Positions 29,051 to 36,713 of a DNA stretch of 37,523 bases are shown here, piece by piece. How positions within the stretch are numbered: position 1 is the first letter of the stretch; the number at the start of each line of letters is the position of its first letter. The position numbers and the translations under genes are program-made. The notes under the pieces were generated by a model, which saw only the letters and a program-made list of their open reading frames with translations, did not search any database and was not told the origin of the DNA. This stretch comes from a virus: positions 1 to 37,523 of the IMG/VR virus record IMGVR_UViG_3300022751_000014. One strand, written 5' to 3'.

Positions 29051-29474
29051 GGGAACTGGTATTTACATGGTAATTGTAGCGATAGTTGCATTCGTAGGTC
29101 TCGCTTTTTTTCGTGATGAGCTTTGGGCTAAATTTGTAGCAGGTTTCGCGGTTGGGCTACTTTTTAGCACTAGTATACTAACGATAGTCGCTAATAGGAA
29201 ACAAATCATGACATCACAGAACACTCCAGAAGATGAGATAGACAAAATCTTTAAATCGTACATTGAGACAGACCTAGAAGAACTGATAGATGCAGACGCA
29301 GCCAAACAAGCTATCGAACAATATGTACAGCGTAAAGTAACCGAAGCACAGATAAGAGAAGTCGAAGGTATTATTGCACTGACTAGTTCATTAGATCGAG
29401 GTATTAAGGTATATAACGAATGTCGGAAAACAGGACAGGCGGTTGATATTTGCTTAACAGAGGATGGCAACTAA
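29043..29474 (+). CDS. Membrane protein with a helical cytoplasmic domain
   Basis: A 143-residue protein with two N-terminal membrane helices (IYMVIVAIVAFVGLAFF, FVAGFAVGLLFSTSILTIVA) and a 90-residue acidic helical tail starting at MTSQNTPEDEIDKIF. That Met could be an internal start for the soluble part alone. It may attach to the host membrane early in infection. AAAGGAG precedes the start. Confidence 0.6.
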   Translation: MNKGTGIYMVIVAIVAFVGLAFFRDELWAKFVAGFAVGLLFSTSILTIVANRKQIMTSQNTPEDEIDKIFKSYIETDLEELIDADAAKQAIEQYVQRKVTEAQIREVEGIIALTSSLDRGIKVYNECRKTGQAVDICLTEDGN

Positions 29475-29953
29475 TGAGTGATATTGAAACGACTCTATCG
29501 GGAAAATATAAAAACGCTACAACTGGAACGGTCTATACACGAGTAACTGAAAGAAATGGCATTTACACTGTTACTAACGAGGCTGGTTCTCAATACTTTG
29601 TAAAGAGAGACAAACTTGTGCCGATACCTAATAGAACGCCTCTAATGCCTTCTAATGATGTACACAGCGAAGAAACTAGCGAGTTTGCTTACATTGATGG
29701 CACAGATGTAAAGAAACCTACGATTGAGTTTTTGATAGACGAGATATGCCCTCACTCACCACTACTTGATTTCAACAAACAAAGGCTATTGAAACTCATC
29801 CGCAACAAACTAAGAGAAGCCCGTATAGACGAACTACAAAATCTTCCAATGACTGCGAGAGGTATCCAGTGGGGAGGTAGGATGCACAATGTTGTAATGG
29901 ACTTCGCTATCGAGCGTCGTATTGCAGCCCTGACCTCAGAGGATAACAAATGA
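29474..29953 (+). CDS. Two-part early protein containing the duplicated MPSNDV segment
   Basis: A 159-residue protein from ATG 29474 (TAATG overlap). The first 57 residues are a small beta-like unit (SGKYKNATTGTVYTRVTERNG..YFVKRDKLVPIP). At residue 58 the sequence MPSNDVHSEE begins, the same words that start the 28835 protein, and a helical part follows (RLLKLIRNKLREARIDELQ). This looks like an in-frame fusion created by duplication. An internal start at ATG 29645 may also be used. Confidence 0.6.
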   Translation: MSDIETTLSGKYKNATTGTVYTRVTERNGIYTVTNEAGSQYFVKRDKLVPIPNRTPLMPSNDVHSEETSEFAYIDGTDVKKPTIEFLIDEICPHSPLLDFNKQRLLKLIRNKLREARIDELQNLPMTARGIQWGGRMHNVVMDFAIERRIAALTSEDNK

Positions 29954-30102
29954 TTAACCCATACGAAGACCAACTACCAACCAGCCCGGTAACGCCACCA
30001 CACGAACATATTGAGTTTAAAGGAGCCTACACCTCTCGTAGGAACCTGAAAAAGTGCGGTATATGTTTTGAGTTTTACAACGACGAGGAACAGACAGAAT
30101 GA
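29950..30102 (+). CDS. Small protein with a CxxC motif
   Basis: A 50-residue frame coupled on both sides by ATGA. It is proline-rich at the start (YEDQLPTSPVTPPHEH) and ends with KKCGICFEFYNDEE. The single CxxC may bind metal as a dimer. Function unknown. Confidence 0.52.
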   Translation: MINPYEDQLPTSPVTPPHEHIEFKGAYTSRRNLKKCGICFEFYNDEEQTE

Positions 30103-30197
30103 GTACAGAAATGGGTAACACAATAGTATTCTGGTACTGTGCAATAGGGCTATTTATTACTATCCTGTGGGCTATCTTTGGAGACAGGCATGACTAA
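30099..30197 (+). CDS. Very small membrane protein
   Basis: A 32-residue frame overlapping both neighbours. One membrane helix (TIVFWYCAIGLFITILWAIF) with a short charged end. Translation is supported by coupling only. Confidence 0.5.
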   Translation: MSTEMGNTIVFWYCAIGLFITILWAIFGDRHD

Positions 30198-30279
30198 AAT
30201 ATACTGCAACTACTGTTCAACAAATTTACACAGCAACACTTCATGTCCATGGCAGATTAAAGTAAAGGAGAATGTATGA
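30190..30279 (+). CDS. Very small zinc-finger-like protein
   Basis: A 29-residue frame, MTKIYCNYCSTNLHSNTSC..., with a CxxC and a later His and Cys that could complete one zinc site. It overlaps its neighbours. Confidence is limited by length. Confidence 0.48.
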   Translation: MTKIYCNYCSTNLHSNTSCPWQIKVKENV

Positions 30280-30449
30280 ACATAGAAGAACTGAACCAAC
30301 GGAAGCAAGAAATCGAGACTAAATTTAACCAGTTACAAGAACAGACAACCCAGATTGAGCAAGAGAAACTGAGGCTACAAGGTGAGTATAGAACAGTAGA
30401 AGGTTTCATCAAAGAGATGGAGGCTAGCAGTAAGAAGTCTAAAAAGTAG
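30276..30449 (+). CDS. Small coiled-coil protein
   Basis: A 57-residue protein with AAAGGAG upstream. Nearly the whole length is a Gln/Glu/Lys-rich coiled coil (EELNQRKQEIETKFNQLQEQ) with a lysine-rich end. It is the last gene of the early operon; its stop codon overlaps the -35 of the terminase promoter. Confidence 0.6.
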   Translation: MNIEELNQRKQEIETKFNQLQEQTTQIEQEKLRLQGEYRTVEGFIKEMEASSKKSKK

Positions 30450-30475
30450 ACAATCAGAAGTGTAAGTGTTACATT
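30447..30475 (+). promoter_or_regulatory. Promoter of the terminase genes, apparently leaderless
   Basis: TAGACA, 17-nt spacer, TACATT with TGT before it. The terS ATG at 30485 lies nine bases after the -10, so the mRNA would start about at the ATG. No Shine-Dalgarno sequence precedes the gene. Confidence 0.65.
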
Positions 30476-30484
30476 ATATACATC

Positions 30485-30928
30485 ATGGCTAGACCTACTC
30501 TTTATACAAATCCAGAAGAAGTTGAGTCAATAATTGATGAGTACTTTACTTATTGTGATAACCGTATTCAGCAAGTCTACAGTGCTAAAGCGGATGGTGT
30601 TATTGAGGTATTAGATCCCGCCCCCTATACTATGGCTGGACTTGCTTATGCCTTAGGAATGGATAGACGATCTCTCCTTAACTACTCTAAAAAGGAACAG
30701 TTTTTTCCCACCATAAAGAGGGCAAGGGAGAGAGTTGAACGAGATGTCGAGGAAAGAATGAACGATAAAGGTAGATTTACTGTCGGTCTCATCTTTAACG
30801 CGAAGAACAACTTTGGTTGGGTCGAGAAGACAGAACTAAACGCGAGAGTAGAGAATGTGACACCTATTCTTGGTGGAAAGAGTGCTGAAGACGTCACTGA
30901 TGATATAACAGAAGACCAGGGGCGCTAG
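30485..30928 (+). CDS. terS: Terminase small subunit
   Basis: A 147-residue protein resembling the P22 gp3-type packaging family: TNPEEVESIIDEYF at the start, then YTMAGLAYALGMDRRSLLNYSKKEQF, a helix-turn-helix. It continues with IKRARERVERDVEERM and a terminal FNAKNNFGWVEK, which is diagnostic of these small subunits. It forms a ring that recognises the pac or cos site and presents it to the large subunit. It lies directly before terL, and the packaging site is likely within or near this gene. Confidence 0.9.
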   Translation: MARPTLYTNPEEVESIIDEYFTYCDNRIQQVYSAKADGVIEVLDPAPYTMAGLAYALGMDRRSLLNYSKKEQFFPTIKRARERVERDVEERMNDKGRFTVGLIFNAKNNFGWVEKTELNARVENVTPILGGKSAEDVTDDITEDQGR

Positions 30929-30993
30929 TTAAGTGCCAGGAATCACGGGCTGGTATCAACATAAAGCAAAAACATTACTCATGGATGATATAA

Positions 30994-32169
30994 ATGGCAT
31001 TTACTGAAACAACAGCATTGCATAAGATCCTAAAGATGAAAGCACGCAATCGTGTCGTCCAAGGCGGCGCACGGGCTGGTAAATCGATCGCTATACTTCT
31101 TATCTTGATAGACATCGCTCAATCACAGAAGGGTAAGACAATATCTGTTGTATCTGAGACTGTCCCTCACTTGAAGCGTGGTGTAATCCGTGACTTCTTG
31201 AGTATCCTAAAAGAACAAAACTACTACAAAGACGATCGTTGGAATAGAACAGATTTTATTTACACATTCGAGACAGGTTCGTTTATAGAGTTCTTCTCGG
31301 CAGACTCACCGGACAAAGTGCGTGGACCAGCTCGTAACATCCTATTCATCAACGAGTGCAACAATGTATCATTTGATGTGTACACACAGCTTGCTATTCG
31401 TACGACTGACTTTATCTACCTGGACTACAACCCGGTAAGTGAGTTTTGGGTACACGAGGAAGTTATCACTAAGGATAACCACGACTTTGACATTCTTACT
31501 TACAAGGATAACGAAGCGCTATCACCAAATATCGTACAGGAGATTGAGTCACGAAGAGGCAATAAGGCGTTCTGGCGTGTCTTTGGTGAAGGCTTGATTG
31601 GTGAAGCTGAAGGTAAAGTATTTACAGGTTGGAAGCTAGACCTTGAGGAGATCCCACACGAAGCAAGGCTTGAGCGTTACGGACTAGACTTTGGGTACTC
31701 CAATGACCCATCGTGTCTTGTTGCAATTTACTATTATAACGGCGGGTATATCCTCGATGAAGTTTTATATCAGAAGGGATTGAGTAATAAGCAGATAGCT
31801 GACGTCATCCAGAACCAACCTGCAGCACTCGTGATGGCTGACAGCGCAGAGCCAAAGAGTATTGATGAGCTCAAGCTTTATGGTGTCAACGTCACAGCTA
31901 CGATTAAAGGACAGGGTTCTATTAACCAGGGTATCCAATATGTTCAGGACCAAAAGATAACACTCACTAAGCGGTCTATCAATGGGATTAGGGAATATCG
32001 TAACTACATGTGGGCTACTGATAAAGACGGAAAGATTCTCAACAAACCGATCGACATATGGAATCACTTCATGGACGCGACACGGTACGGCTTCGAAGGT
32101 CTAAGGGGCACGAGCCAAGTTATACACGCTTACAAACCAGCAGATATGTTACGAGCAAAACACAGGTAG
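30994..32169 (+). CDS. terL: Terminase large subunit (ATPase and nuclease)
   Basis: A 391-residue packaging motor. Walker A is GGARAGKS at residues 24-31 and Walker B is ILFINE ending at the catalytic Glu121. The C-terminal RNase H-like nuclease has the acidic positions LDFGYSNDPS, MADSAEPKSID and NHFMDATRYG. The length is slightly below the common 400-500. The pattern is that of the PBSX/Terminase_3 group often paired with headful-type packaging. The 65-bp gap after terS holds a 24-codon GTG frame that I do not consider real. Confidence 0.95.
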   Translation: MAFTETTALHKILKMKARNRVVQGGARAGKSIAILLILIDIAQSQKGKTISVVSETVPHLKRGVIRDFLSILKEQNYYKDDRWNRTDFIYTFETGSFIEFFSADSPDKVRGPARNILFINECNNVSFDVYTQLAIRTTDFIYLDYNPVSEFWVHEEVITKDNHDFDILTYKDNEALSPNIVQEIESRRGNKAFWRVFGEGLIGEAEGKVFTGWKLDLEEIPHEARLERYGLDFGYSNDPSCLVAIYYYNGGYILDEVLYQKGLSNKQIADVIQNQPAALVMADSAEPKSIDELKLYGVNVTATIKGQGSINQGIQYVQDQKITLTKRSINGIREYRNYMWATDKDGKILNKPIDIWNHFMDATRYGFEGLRGTSQVIHAYKPADMLRAKHR

Positions 32170-32179
32170 CTTTTATGAG

Positions 32180-32227
32180 CGCCGGGACTAAGTAATTAAA
32201 CACTCAGTATCCAAACCCGGCGTTCTT
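32180..32227 (+). terminator. Long-loop hairpin after terL, probable terminator
   Basis: Stem CGCCGGG / CCCGGCG (32180-32186 with 32216-32222) with a 29-nt loop, followed by TTCTTAAAAT. The T run is weak. Its position just before a tagged promoter supports a boundary between transcription units. Several hairpins in this phage share unusually long loops. Confidence 0.5.
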
Positions 32228-32257
32228 AAAATCTACTTGTACAAACTAAAGAGTTAA

Positions 32258-32285
32258 TGCTATAATTCCCTCATTGGATACGGGT
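32258..32285 (+). promoter_or_regulatory. Tagged late promoter 4 (portal gene)
   Basis: TGC TATAAT at 32261-32266; ATACGGGT starts after 11 nt at 32278, a longer gap than in the other copies. TTGTAC at 32237 is a possible -35 with an 18-nt spacer. ATG 32299 lies 21 nt after the first tag base. Confidence 0.75.
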
Positions 32286-32298
32286 GTTAGGACAACTA

Positions 32299-34143
32299 AT
32301 GCCTTCTAAGAGATCTCAAAAAGCGGTTCCTAAAGATGACGCACTCAATACAGTCGTCACCGCGTTTGACCGTTCTTGGGAGTATACAGAGGGTTCCTGG
32401 CACACCCGTTGGGATAACAACTACAAGCTCTATAACAACAACCGTGTAAAGCGTGGGTATCAAGGTATTACAGACACTTTTGTACCTATGTCTTTCTCTA
32501 CAGTTGAGACGCTTACATCAGGACTGTTCGGTGCTAAGCCTAAGTTCGACTACCTTCCTCCTCAAGAGAAACAAGATCAGAAAACGGATATTCTTAACTC
32601 AGCACTCGACTACTATTGGGATAAGGACCAATGGTCACTAAAGATCATTAATACCGGCCGCAATATGTTCAAGCTCGGGACAGCAATTGACTTCTTTATA
32701 TGGGACATAGACCATCCATGCCTTATTAACGTTCCCATTCGTGACTTCTTTATCTCACCTGAGTCGTCTGAACTATCAGAGGCAAACACACGCTACTGTG
32801 GACGCCGCTACCTTACCTCCAAAGAGGAGCTAGAAGGCTTTGAGATCGTTGACCTTGAAGGTGAGCCTGACGAAGACGGCAACTACCCACTAAAGAAGAA
32901 ATACAAGAACCTCGATAAGATCTCGTACGATGGTGGTACACAGGGTGAAAATACAGATAAAGAACAGAAGGACATGTTCTATGGATCTACTGTGTCTGAG
33001 GCTCATAAGACTCAAGTTGAGGTAATCGAATATTGGACCGTTGATCGAATCATCTCAGTCGCTAATAGGTCAGTTGTCATTGAGGACACAGAGAACTACT
33101 TTAAAGCCAAAGACAAGGCTAACGGATCTAAATACCCTAAGGGACTACTCCCGTTTGCCGACGCTCGTGACTACGTAGACGAATCACTTTTCTATGCGAA
33201 GGGAGAGATTGATATTATCGCCGACGAGCAAGAACTTCTCAACGATATCACTAACCAGAATATCGACTCTATTACCTACACGCTGAACCAGATGTACACG
33301 CTTGATCCTAAGTACGCTCACCTACTCAGTGAGATTGAGAACCTACCAGGTGCTGTCTATCCCGTTGAAGCAAACGCGCTTGTTCCTATCCCACAAAGGC
33401 CTATCCCACCAGATGCTTTCTTAGAACGTCAGAACATCAAGAACGAGATCCGTGAAACTACAGCGTCTAGCGAGATTGTAAAAGGTGTCGGAGAGCAAGG
33501 TGCTGGTAAGTCTACAGCTACTGAGATTAACGCTCAAGTAGCAGGTGCAGGCCAACGCTTCTCTCTTAAAGTGACACAGATTGAAAACGGTTACTTCTAT
33601 CGCATGGCAAAGATCATCTTTAGAATGATTCAGCTATACGTTACAGAGCCTATGATGGTTCGTATTGTTGGTAAAGATGGTGCTCGTTGGGAAGAGTTTG
33701 ACCCATCTGAGTTCCAGGGTGAATACGAGCCACGTGTACAACTTGAAGCAACTATCAATAACGAGAAACAGAATCAAGCTAACGACGCTAAAGAGCTGCT
33801 TGGTGCTTTTCTCGGAGACCCAGACGTTAACCAACAGGAGCTAAAAAAGCTCGTGTTACAACGCTCATTTGACCTTGATCCTGACGAAGTTGAAGCACTT
33901 ATGGCCCCTATGGTACAAGGCGGAATGGGAGCACCTATTGATCCAGCTATGGCCAACCTGCCGCCTGAGCTAGCTGGTATGGGTGGTGGCATGCCTCCTG
34001 AGATGATGGCTCCTCCCCCAGATCCTAGTGCTGAGATCAAGGCTGCAAAAGAACAACAACAAATGGAACAGTCTGCTGAGCAGCATGAAATTGACATGGC
34101 GATGAAGGTTGCTAAACTACGTCAGATGCAAGGAGGTGTATAA
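32299..34143 (+). CDS. Portal protein
   Basis: A 614-residue protein from ATG 32299, with TTAGGACA upstream; an upstream GTG at 32284 lies within the promoter tag. It matches podovirus-type portals: an N-terminal WHTRWDNNYKLYNNNR, TFVPMSFSTVETLTSGLFGAKPKFDYLPP, IPIRDFF-type, LYFAKGEID-type and NDITNQNIDSI. The clip and wing part contains TTASSEIVKGVGEQG.GKSTATEIN. The last 80 residues are Met/Pro/Gly-rich followed by a Gln-rich helix, as in P22-like barrels. The dodecameric portal is the DNA gate and nucleates head assembly. Confidence 0.92.
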   Translation: MPSKRSQKAVPKDDALNTVVTAFDRSWEYTEGSWHTRWDNNYKLYNNNRVKRGYQGITDTFVPMSFSTVETLTSGLFGAKPKFDYLPPQEKQDQKTDILNSALDYYWDKDQWSLKIINTGRNMFKLGTAIDFFIWDIDHPCLINVPIRDFFISPESSELSEANTRYCGRRYLTSKEELEGFEIVDLEGEPDEDGNYPLKKKYKNLDKISYDGGTQGENTDKEQKDMFYGSTVSEAHKTQVEVIEYWTVDRIISVANRSVVIEDTENYFKAKDKANGSKYPKGLLPFADARDYVDESLFYAKGEIDIIADEQELLNDITNQNIDSITYTLNQMYTLDPKYAHLLSEIENLPGAVYPVEANALVPIPQRPIPPDAFLERQNIKNEIRETTASSEIVKGVGEQGAGKSTATEINAQVAGAGQRFSLKVTQIENGYFYRMAKIIFRMIQLYVTEPMMVRIVGKDGARWEEFDPSEFQGEYEPRVQLEATINNEKQNQANDAKELLGAFLGDPDVNQQELKKLVLQRSFDLDPDEVEALMAPMVQGGMGAPIDPAMANLPPELAGMGGGMPPEMMAPPPDPSAEIKAAKEQQQMEQSAEQHEIDMAMKVAKLRQMQGGV

Positions 34144-34364
34144 TGAAGACCCCTACTAATCTTGTTAACGCTTACCAACAGTTCTTTTTAAAGAGCGAAG
34201 ATGGTCAGTTCTTCCTGGAGACGATGGAGAAGATTATTTCAGACCAACATGAACTTGCAGAGAAGGATGGAGATAAGGCAAGAGACCATACACAGAGGGC
34301 TAAGGGCGCACGCTTAGTTCAGGAACATATCCAAAGCGTGCTAGGAGGTGTAAAGAAAACCTGA
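34143..34364 (+). CDS. Small protein between portal and scaffold
   Basis: A 73-residue protein overlapping the portal stop (TAATG). It is charged and helical (LVNAYQQFFLKSEDGQFFLETMEKIISDQHELAEKDGD) and ends in a Lys-rich tail. Small helical proteins in this position are common between portal and scaffold genes and may aid assembly. No family is recognised. Confidence 0.62.
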   Translation: MKTPTNLVNAYQQFFLKSEDGQFFLETMEKIISDQHELAEKDGDKARDHTQRAKGARLVQEHIQSVLGGVKKT

Positions 34365-34375
34365 TCGTTATTCGG

Positions 34376-34437
34376 AATAGTAGCTGGAATATTATTTAAT
34401 ACTAGCCCGTATTAAACCAGCTACTATTCGGGCTAGT
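34376..34437 (+). promoter_or_regulatory. Intergenic pseudoknot carrying the antisense of the late tag
   Basis: Stem A is AATAGTAGCTGG / CCAGCTACTATT (34376-34387 with 34417-34428). Stem B is ACTAGCCCG / CGGGCTAGT (34401-34409 with 34429-34437). The 5' strand of B lies in the loop of A and its 3' strand abuts A, so both can form together as an H-type pseudoknot with 21 stacked pairs. A small hairpin TTAATAC / GTATTAA competes inside the loop. GCCCGTATTA (34405-34414) is the exact complement of the late tag TAATACGGGC. Confidence 0.75.
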
Positions 34438-34454
34438 GATAATGAGGTACAACA

Positions 34455-35237
34455 ATGGACGATAAAACCACAACTGATGCTCCTGTTGAACCTGGCGAGG
34501 TACAGACCATTAACGGAATCGCAATCGACGATCAAGGAATGGCAATCTCAGAACCAGACGAAACAACGGAATCTAATTCAGCGGTTGAAACAACCAGTGA
34601 AACCGAGCAAGAAGCTGTAGAAGCGAATCAAGAGCCATCTGAAGAAGATGAACAACTCACCAAGTTCGCTGAAACAAAGGGACTAACGCTCGATAGCGAC
34701 AACGCTAGAAAAGCAGCTAAAATGGCTATGAACGCCGAGAAGCTGATGCACAGTAAAGCTAACAAAGCGAGCGAACTAGAGCGAACTATGGGGCAAATGT
34801 CCGATGATTCTGCTTCTCAGGTAGCTCAAGCAACAGGACAAGACCCAGAAGTTCTAAAACGACTACAGCGTATGGAAGTCAAAGACTCTATTCGTGAGTT
34901 TTGGGACGGTAACCCTGACGCAAAGCAGTACGAGTCAGAGATGGCAAAGATTGCAGTTGAGTCAGGACTCTACGGGTCACCAGAAGCTATTTTAAAAGCA
35001 AGCTATGCTATGGCAGTCGCTGGCAATACAGATACTATCAAGTCACAGGGGAAACGAGAAGGTCTCGAATCCTTAGCCCACAAACAACAAGCAGCCGTCC
35101 CACGTGGTAATGCCGTTACATCTGGCGCGTCCAGTGAAGCAATTACACCACAAAACGTTGACTATCTAGTTGGTAAGAATGACATGTCATGGTACATGTC
35201 TCACCGCGATGAAATCAACAAGGTGATGGCTTCATAA
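34455..35237 (+). CDS. Scaffolding protein
   Basis: A 260-residue protein placed directly before the coat gene. Residues 1-75 are very acidic and Thr/Glu/Asp-rich. The middle is helical (NARKAAKMAMNAEKLMHSKANKASELERTM) and the C terminus is a small domain ending in MSWYMSHRDEINKVMAS. Acidic start, helical middle and helix-loop-helix end are typical of phage scaffolds that guide coat assembly and leave before maturation. Its leader contains the pseudoknot at 34376-34437. GAGGTAC is the best ribosome-binding site. Confidence 0.8.
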   Translation: MDDKTTTDAPVEPGEVQTINGIAIDDQGMAISEPDETTESNSAVETTSETEQEAVEANQEPSEEDEQLTKFAETKGLTLDSDNARKAAKMAMNAEKLMHSKANKASELERTMGQMSDDSASQVAQATGQDPEVLKRLQRMEVKDSIREFWDGNPDAKQYESEMAKIAVESGLYGSPEAILKASYAMAVAGNTDTIKSQGKREGLESLAHKQQAAVPRGNAVTSGASSEAITPQNVDYLVGKNDMSWYMSHRDEINKVMAS

Positions 35238-35260
35238 TTTAATATATTGGAGAACACATT

Positions 35261-36142
35261 ATGGTATCAGGACTTTACGGTTCAGGTGCGGTAAACATTG
35301 GCGCAACAGCTGCTAACGTTTTCCGACCTAACATTTGGTCAAAGGAAGTATTGATGTTTGTTAAATCAAACCTCGTACTCCTCCCACTTATCAAACACTA
35401 CGACGCAGACGTTAAAGCTGGTGGTCAGACACTTGAGATCCCTAACGTTTCAGCTATTACAGCTAACCTTAAGAATCAGAATACTGTCGTCACGCTTAAC
35501 TACAACACAGAAACAAAAACAACGATCGTCTTAAACAAGCACTACGAAAGCTCATTCATCGTTGAAGACCTCGTTAAGATTCAATCGGTCTACGACCTTC
35601 GTAGCGACTACACAATGGCCGCTGCGTATGCGATCTCAGAGAAGATTGACTCAGACCTAGCTACTAACATGACAAGTACATGGAAGACAGCTGGACAAGC
35701 TTACGGTACATACGGTACAGCATTGAATGATAACCTCATCCTAACTGTTAACCGTTACCTAAGTGAAAATAAAGCACCTCGTTCAGACCGAAGCCTTGTT
35801 GTTGCACCTAAGGGTGAAGCAGAAATGCTTGCGATTGACAAGTATGTTCGTTACGATGCCCTCGGTGTTGGTGGCGATGACAACTCAATCCGCAACGGTA
35901 AGATTGGTCGTATCTACGGCGCAGACGTGTACATGAGCCAAAACCTCGTATACCTCGACACTGCAACAGACGAATACAACCACCTATTCTTCCACAAAGA
36001 AGCATGGGCGATCGCACTGCAACAGACACCACGTACTCAGGCACAATACAAGCAAGAGTACCTTGGTTGGTTGGTTACAGTTGATGTACTTTATGGACAC
36101 AACGCCCTACGTACCAACTTTGGATTTGTTCTTAAGAGTTAA
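35261..36142 (+). CDS. Major capsid protein
   Basis: A 293-residue protein with TTGGAG upstream. It has features of the HK97-fold coat group in short-tailed phages: an N-terminal ATAANVFRPNIWSKEVLMFVKSNLV, then LEIPNVSAI, and YNTETKTTIVLNKHYESSFIVEDLVKIQ. It continues with ISEKIDSDLATNM, RSLVVAPKGEAEML and a C-terminal GLF-type YLGWLVTVDVLYGHNALRTNFGFVL. The size is in the usual range for this fold. A terminator follows closely, as expected for the most highly expressed gene. Confidence 0.9.
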   Translation: MVSGLYGSGAVNIGATAANVFRPNIWSKEVLMFVKSNLVLLPLIKHYDADVKAGGQTLEIPNVSAITANLKNQNTVVTLNYNTETKTTIVLNKHYESSFIVEDLVKIQSVYDLRSDYTMAAAYAISEKIDSDLATNMTSTWKTAGQAYGTYGTALNDNLILTVNRYLSENKAPRSDRSLVVAPKGEAEMLAIDKYVRYDALGVGGDDNSIRNGKIGRIYGADVYMSQNLVYLDTATDEYNHLFFHKEAWAIALQQTPRTQAQYKQEYLGWLVTVDVLYGHNALRTNFGFVLKS

Positions 36143-36164
36143 TCTTACACAAACCAAACAATTT

Positions 36165-36187
36165 AGCTCCTTCGGGAGCTTTTTTGT
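36165..36187 (+). terminator. Rho-independent terminator of the capsid operon
   Basis: Stem AGCTCC, UUCG tetraloop, GGAGCT, then TTTTT. The T run is immediately followed by the extended -10 of the next promoter, so termination and initiation are back to back. Confidence 0.92.
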
Positions 36188-36207
36188 TATAATAGATGTA
36201 TACGGGC
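36185..36207 (+). promoter_or_regulatory. Tagged late promoter 5 (downstream of capsid)
   Basis: TGT TATAAT (36185-36193), 6 nt, ATACGGGC at 36200-36207; the gene starts at 36223 after TAGGAGA. This is the most compact copy of the arrangement. Confidence 0.82.
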
Positions 36208-36222
36208 TATAGGAGAACCAGA

Positions 36223-36591
36223 ATGACTAAAGTATATCCATTCGGTGAACCAGAGAAAACTAAAGTACAAGATAATTCAGTTGACACACCACAACAAAAG
36301 AAATTCGAAAAGCGAACTGGCAAAGACTCAGACGGCGCTGTAGGCCCTATAGAGAAGAAATCGGCACAGAACCCAACAGAAGCACCACAAGCGACGGGAG
36401 CACTCAAGGAAGACCTTAAAACGCCTTCAGGACTTGATAAAGATGCATGGGCTGAAGCTGAGAAGACATGGCGTAACATGAGTGGCGCTTCAGGCACGAC
36501 TCCTGAAGATTCAGAGAAGCAGATCCGCTACCACTATGACCAGATTGTTGCGAACAATGAACAGACACGTAAATGGGAAGGTAAAGAATAG
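36223..36591 (+). CDS. Hypothetical head-region protein
   Basis: A 122-residue protein from ATG 36223 with AGGAG upstream; an earlier frame opening at 36196 would include the promoter tag. It is polar and charged, mostly disordered (PFGEPEKTKVQDNSVDTPQQKKFEKRTGKDSDG), with a helical end (DAWAEAEKTWRNM, SEKQIRYHYDQIVANNEQTR). It may be a minor head protein. No family is recognised. Confidence 0.62.
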   Translation: MTKVYPFGEPEKTKVQDNSVDTPQQKKFEKRTGKDSDGAVGPIEKKSAQNPTEAPQATGALKEDLKTPSGLDKDAWAEAEKTWRNMSGASGTTPEDSEKQIRYHYDQIVANNEQTRKWEGKE

Positions 36592-36713
36592 TGGGTAGGA
36601 TGAAAGACCTCGGTAAGAAGAATAAGGGCGGCAAGTTAGACCTTCCGACTCAACTTCCGACTCCTAAAGCAGCGGTTAAACGACTTAAACGAAAGAAACC
36701 AGAACAACTATGA
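36591..36713 (+). CDS. Very small basic protein
   Basis: A 40-residue frame from GTG 36591, with GGAAGG about ten bases upstream (ATG 36600 is an alternative). It is rich in Lys, Pro and Leu (MKDLGKKNKGGKLDLPTQLP, then KRLKRKKPEQL) and overlaps the next gene as ATGA. It could be a DNA-binding minor head component. Confidence 0.5.
   Translation: MGRMKDLGKKNKGGKLDLPTQLPTPKAAVKRLKRKKPEQL

Noticed and set aside
30934-31008. 24-codon GTG frame between terS and terL
   Set aside because: No start signal and it ends within terL in another frame; could be a remnant but there is no positive evidence.
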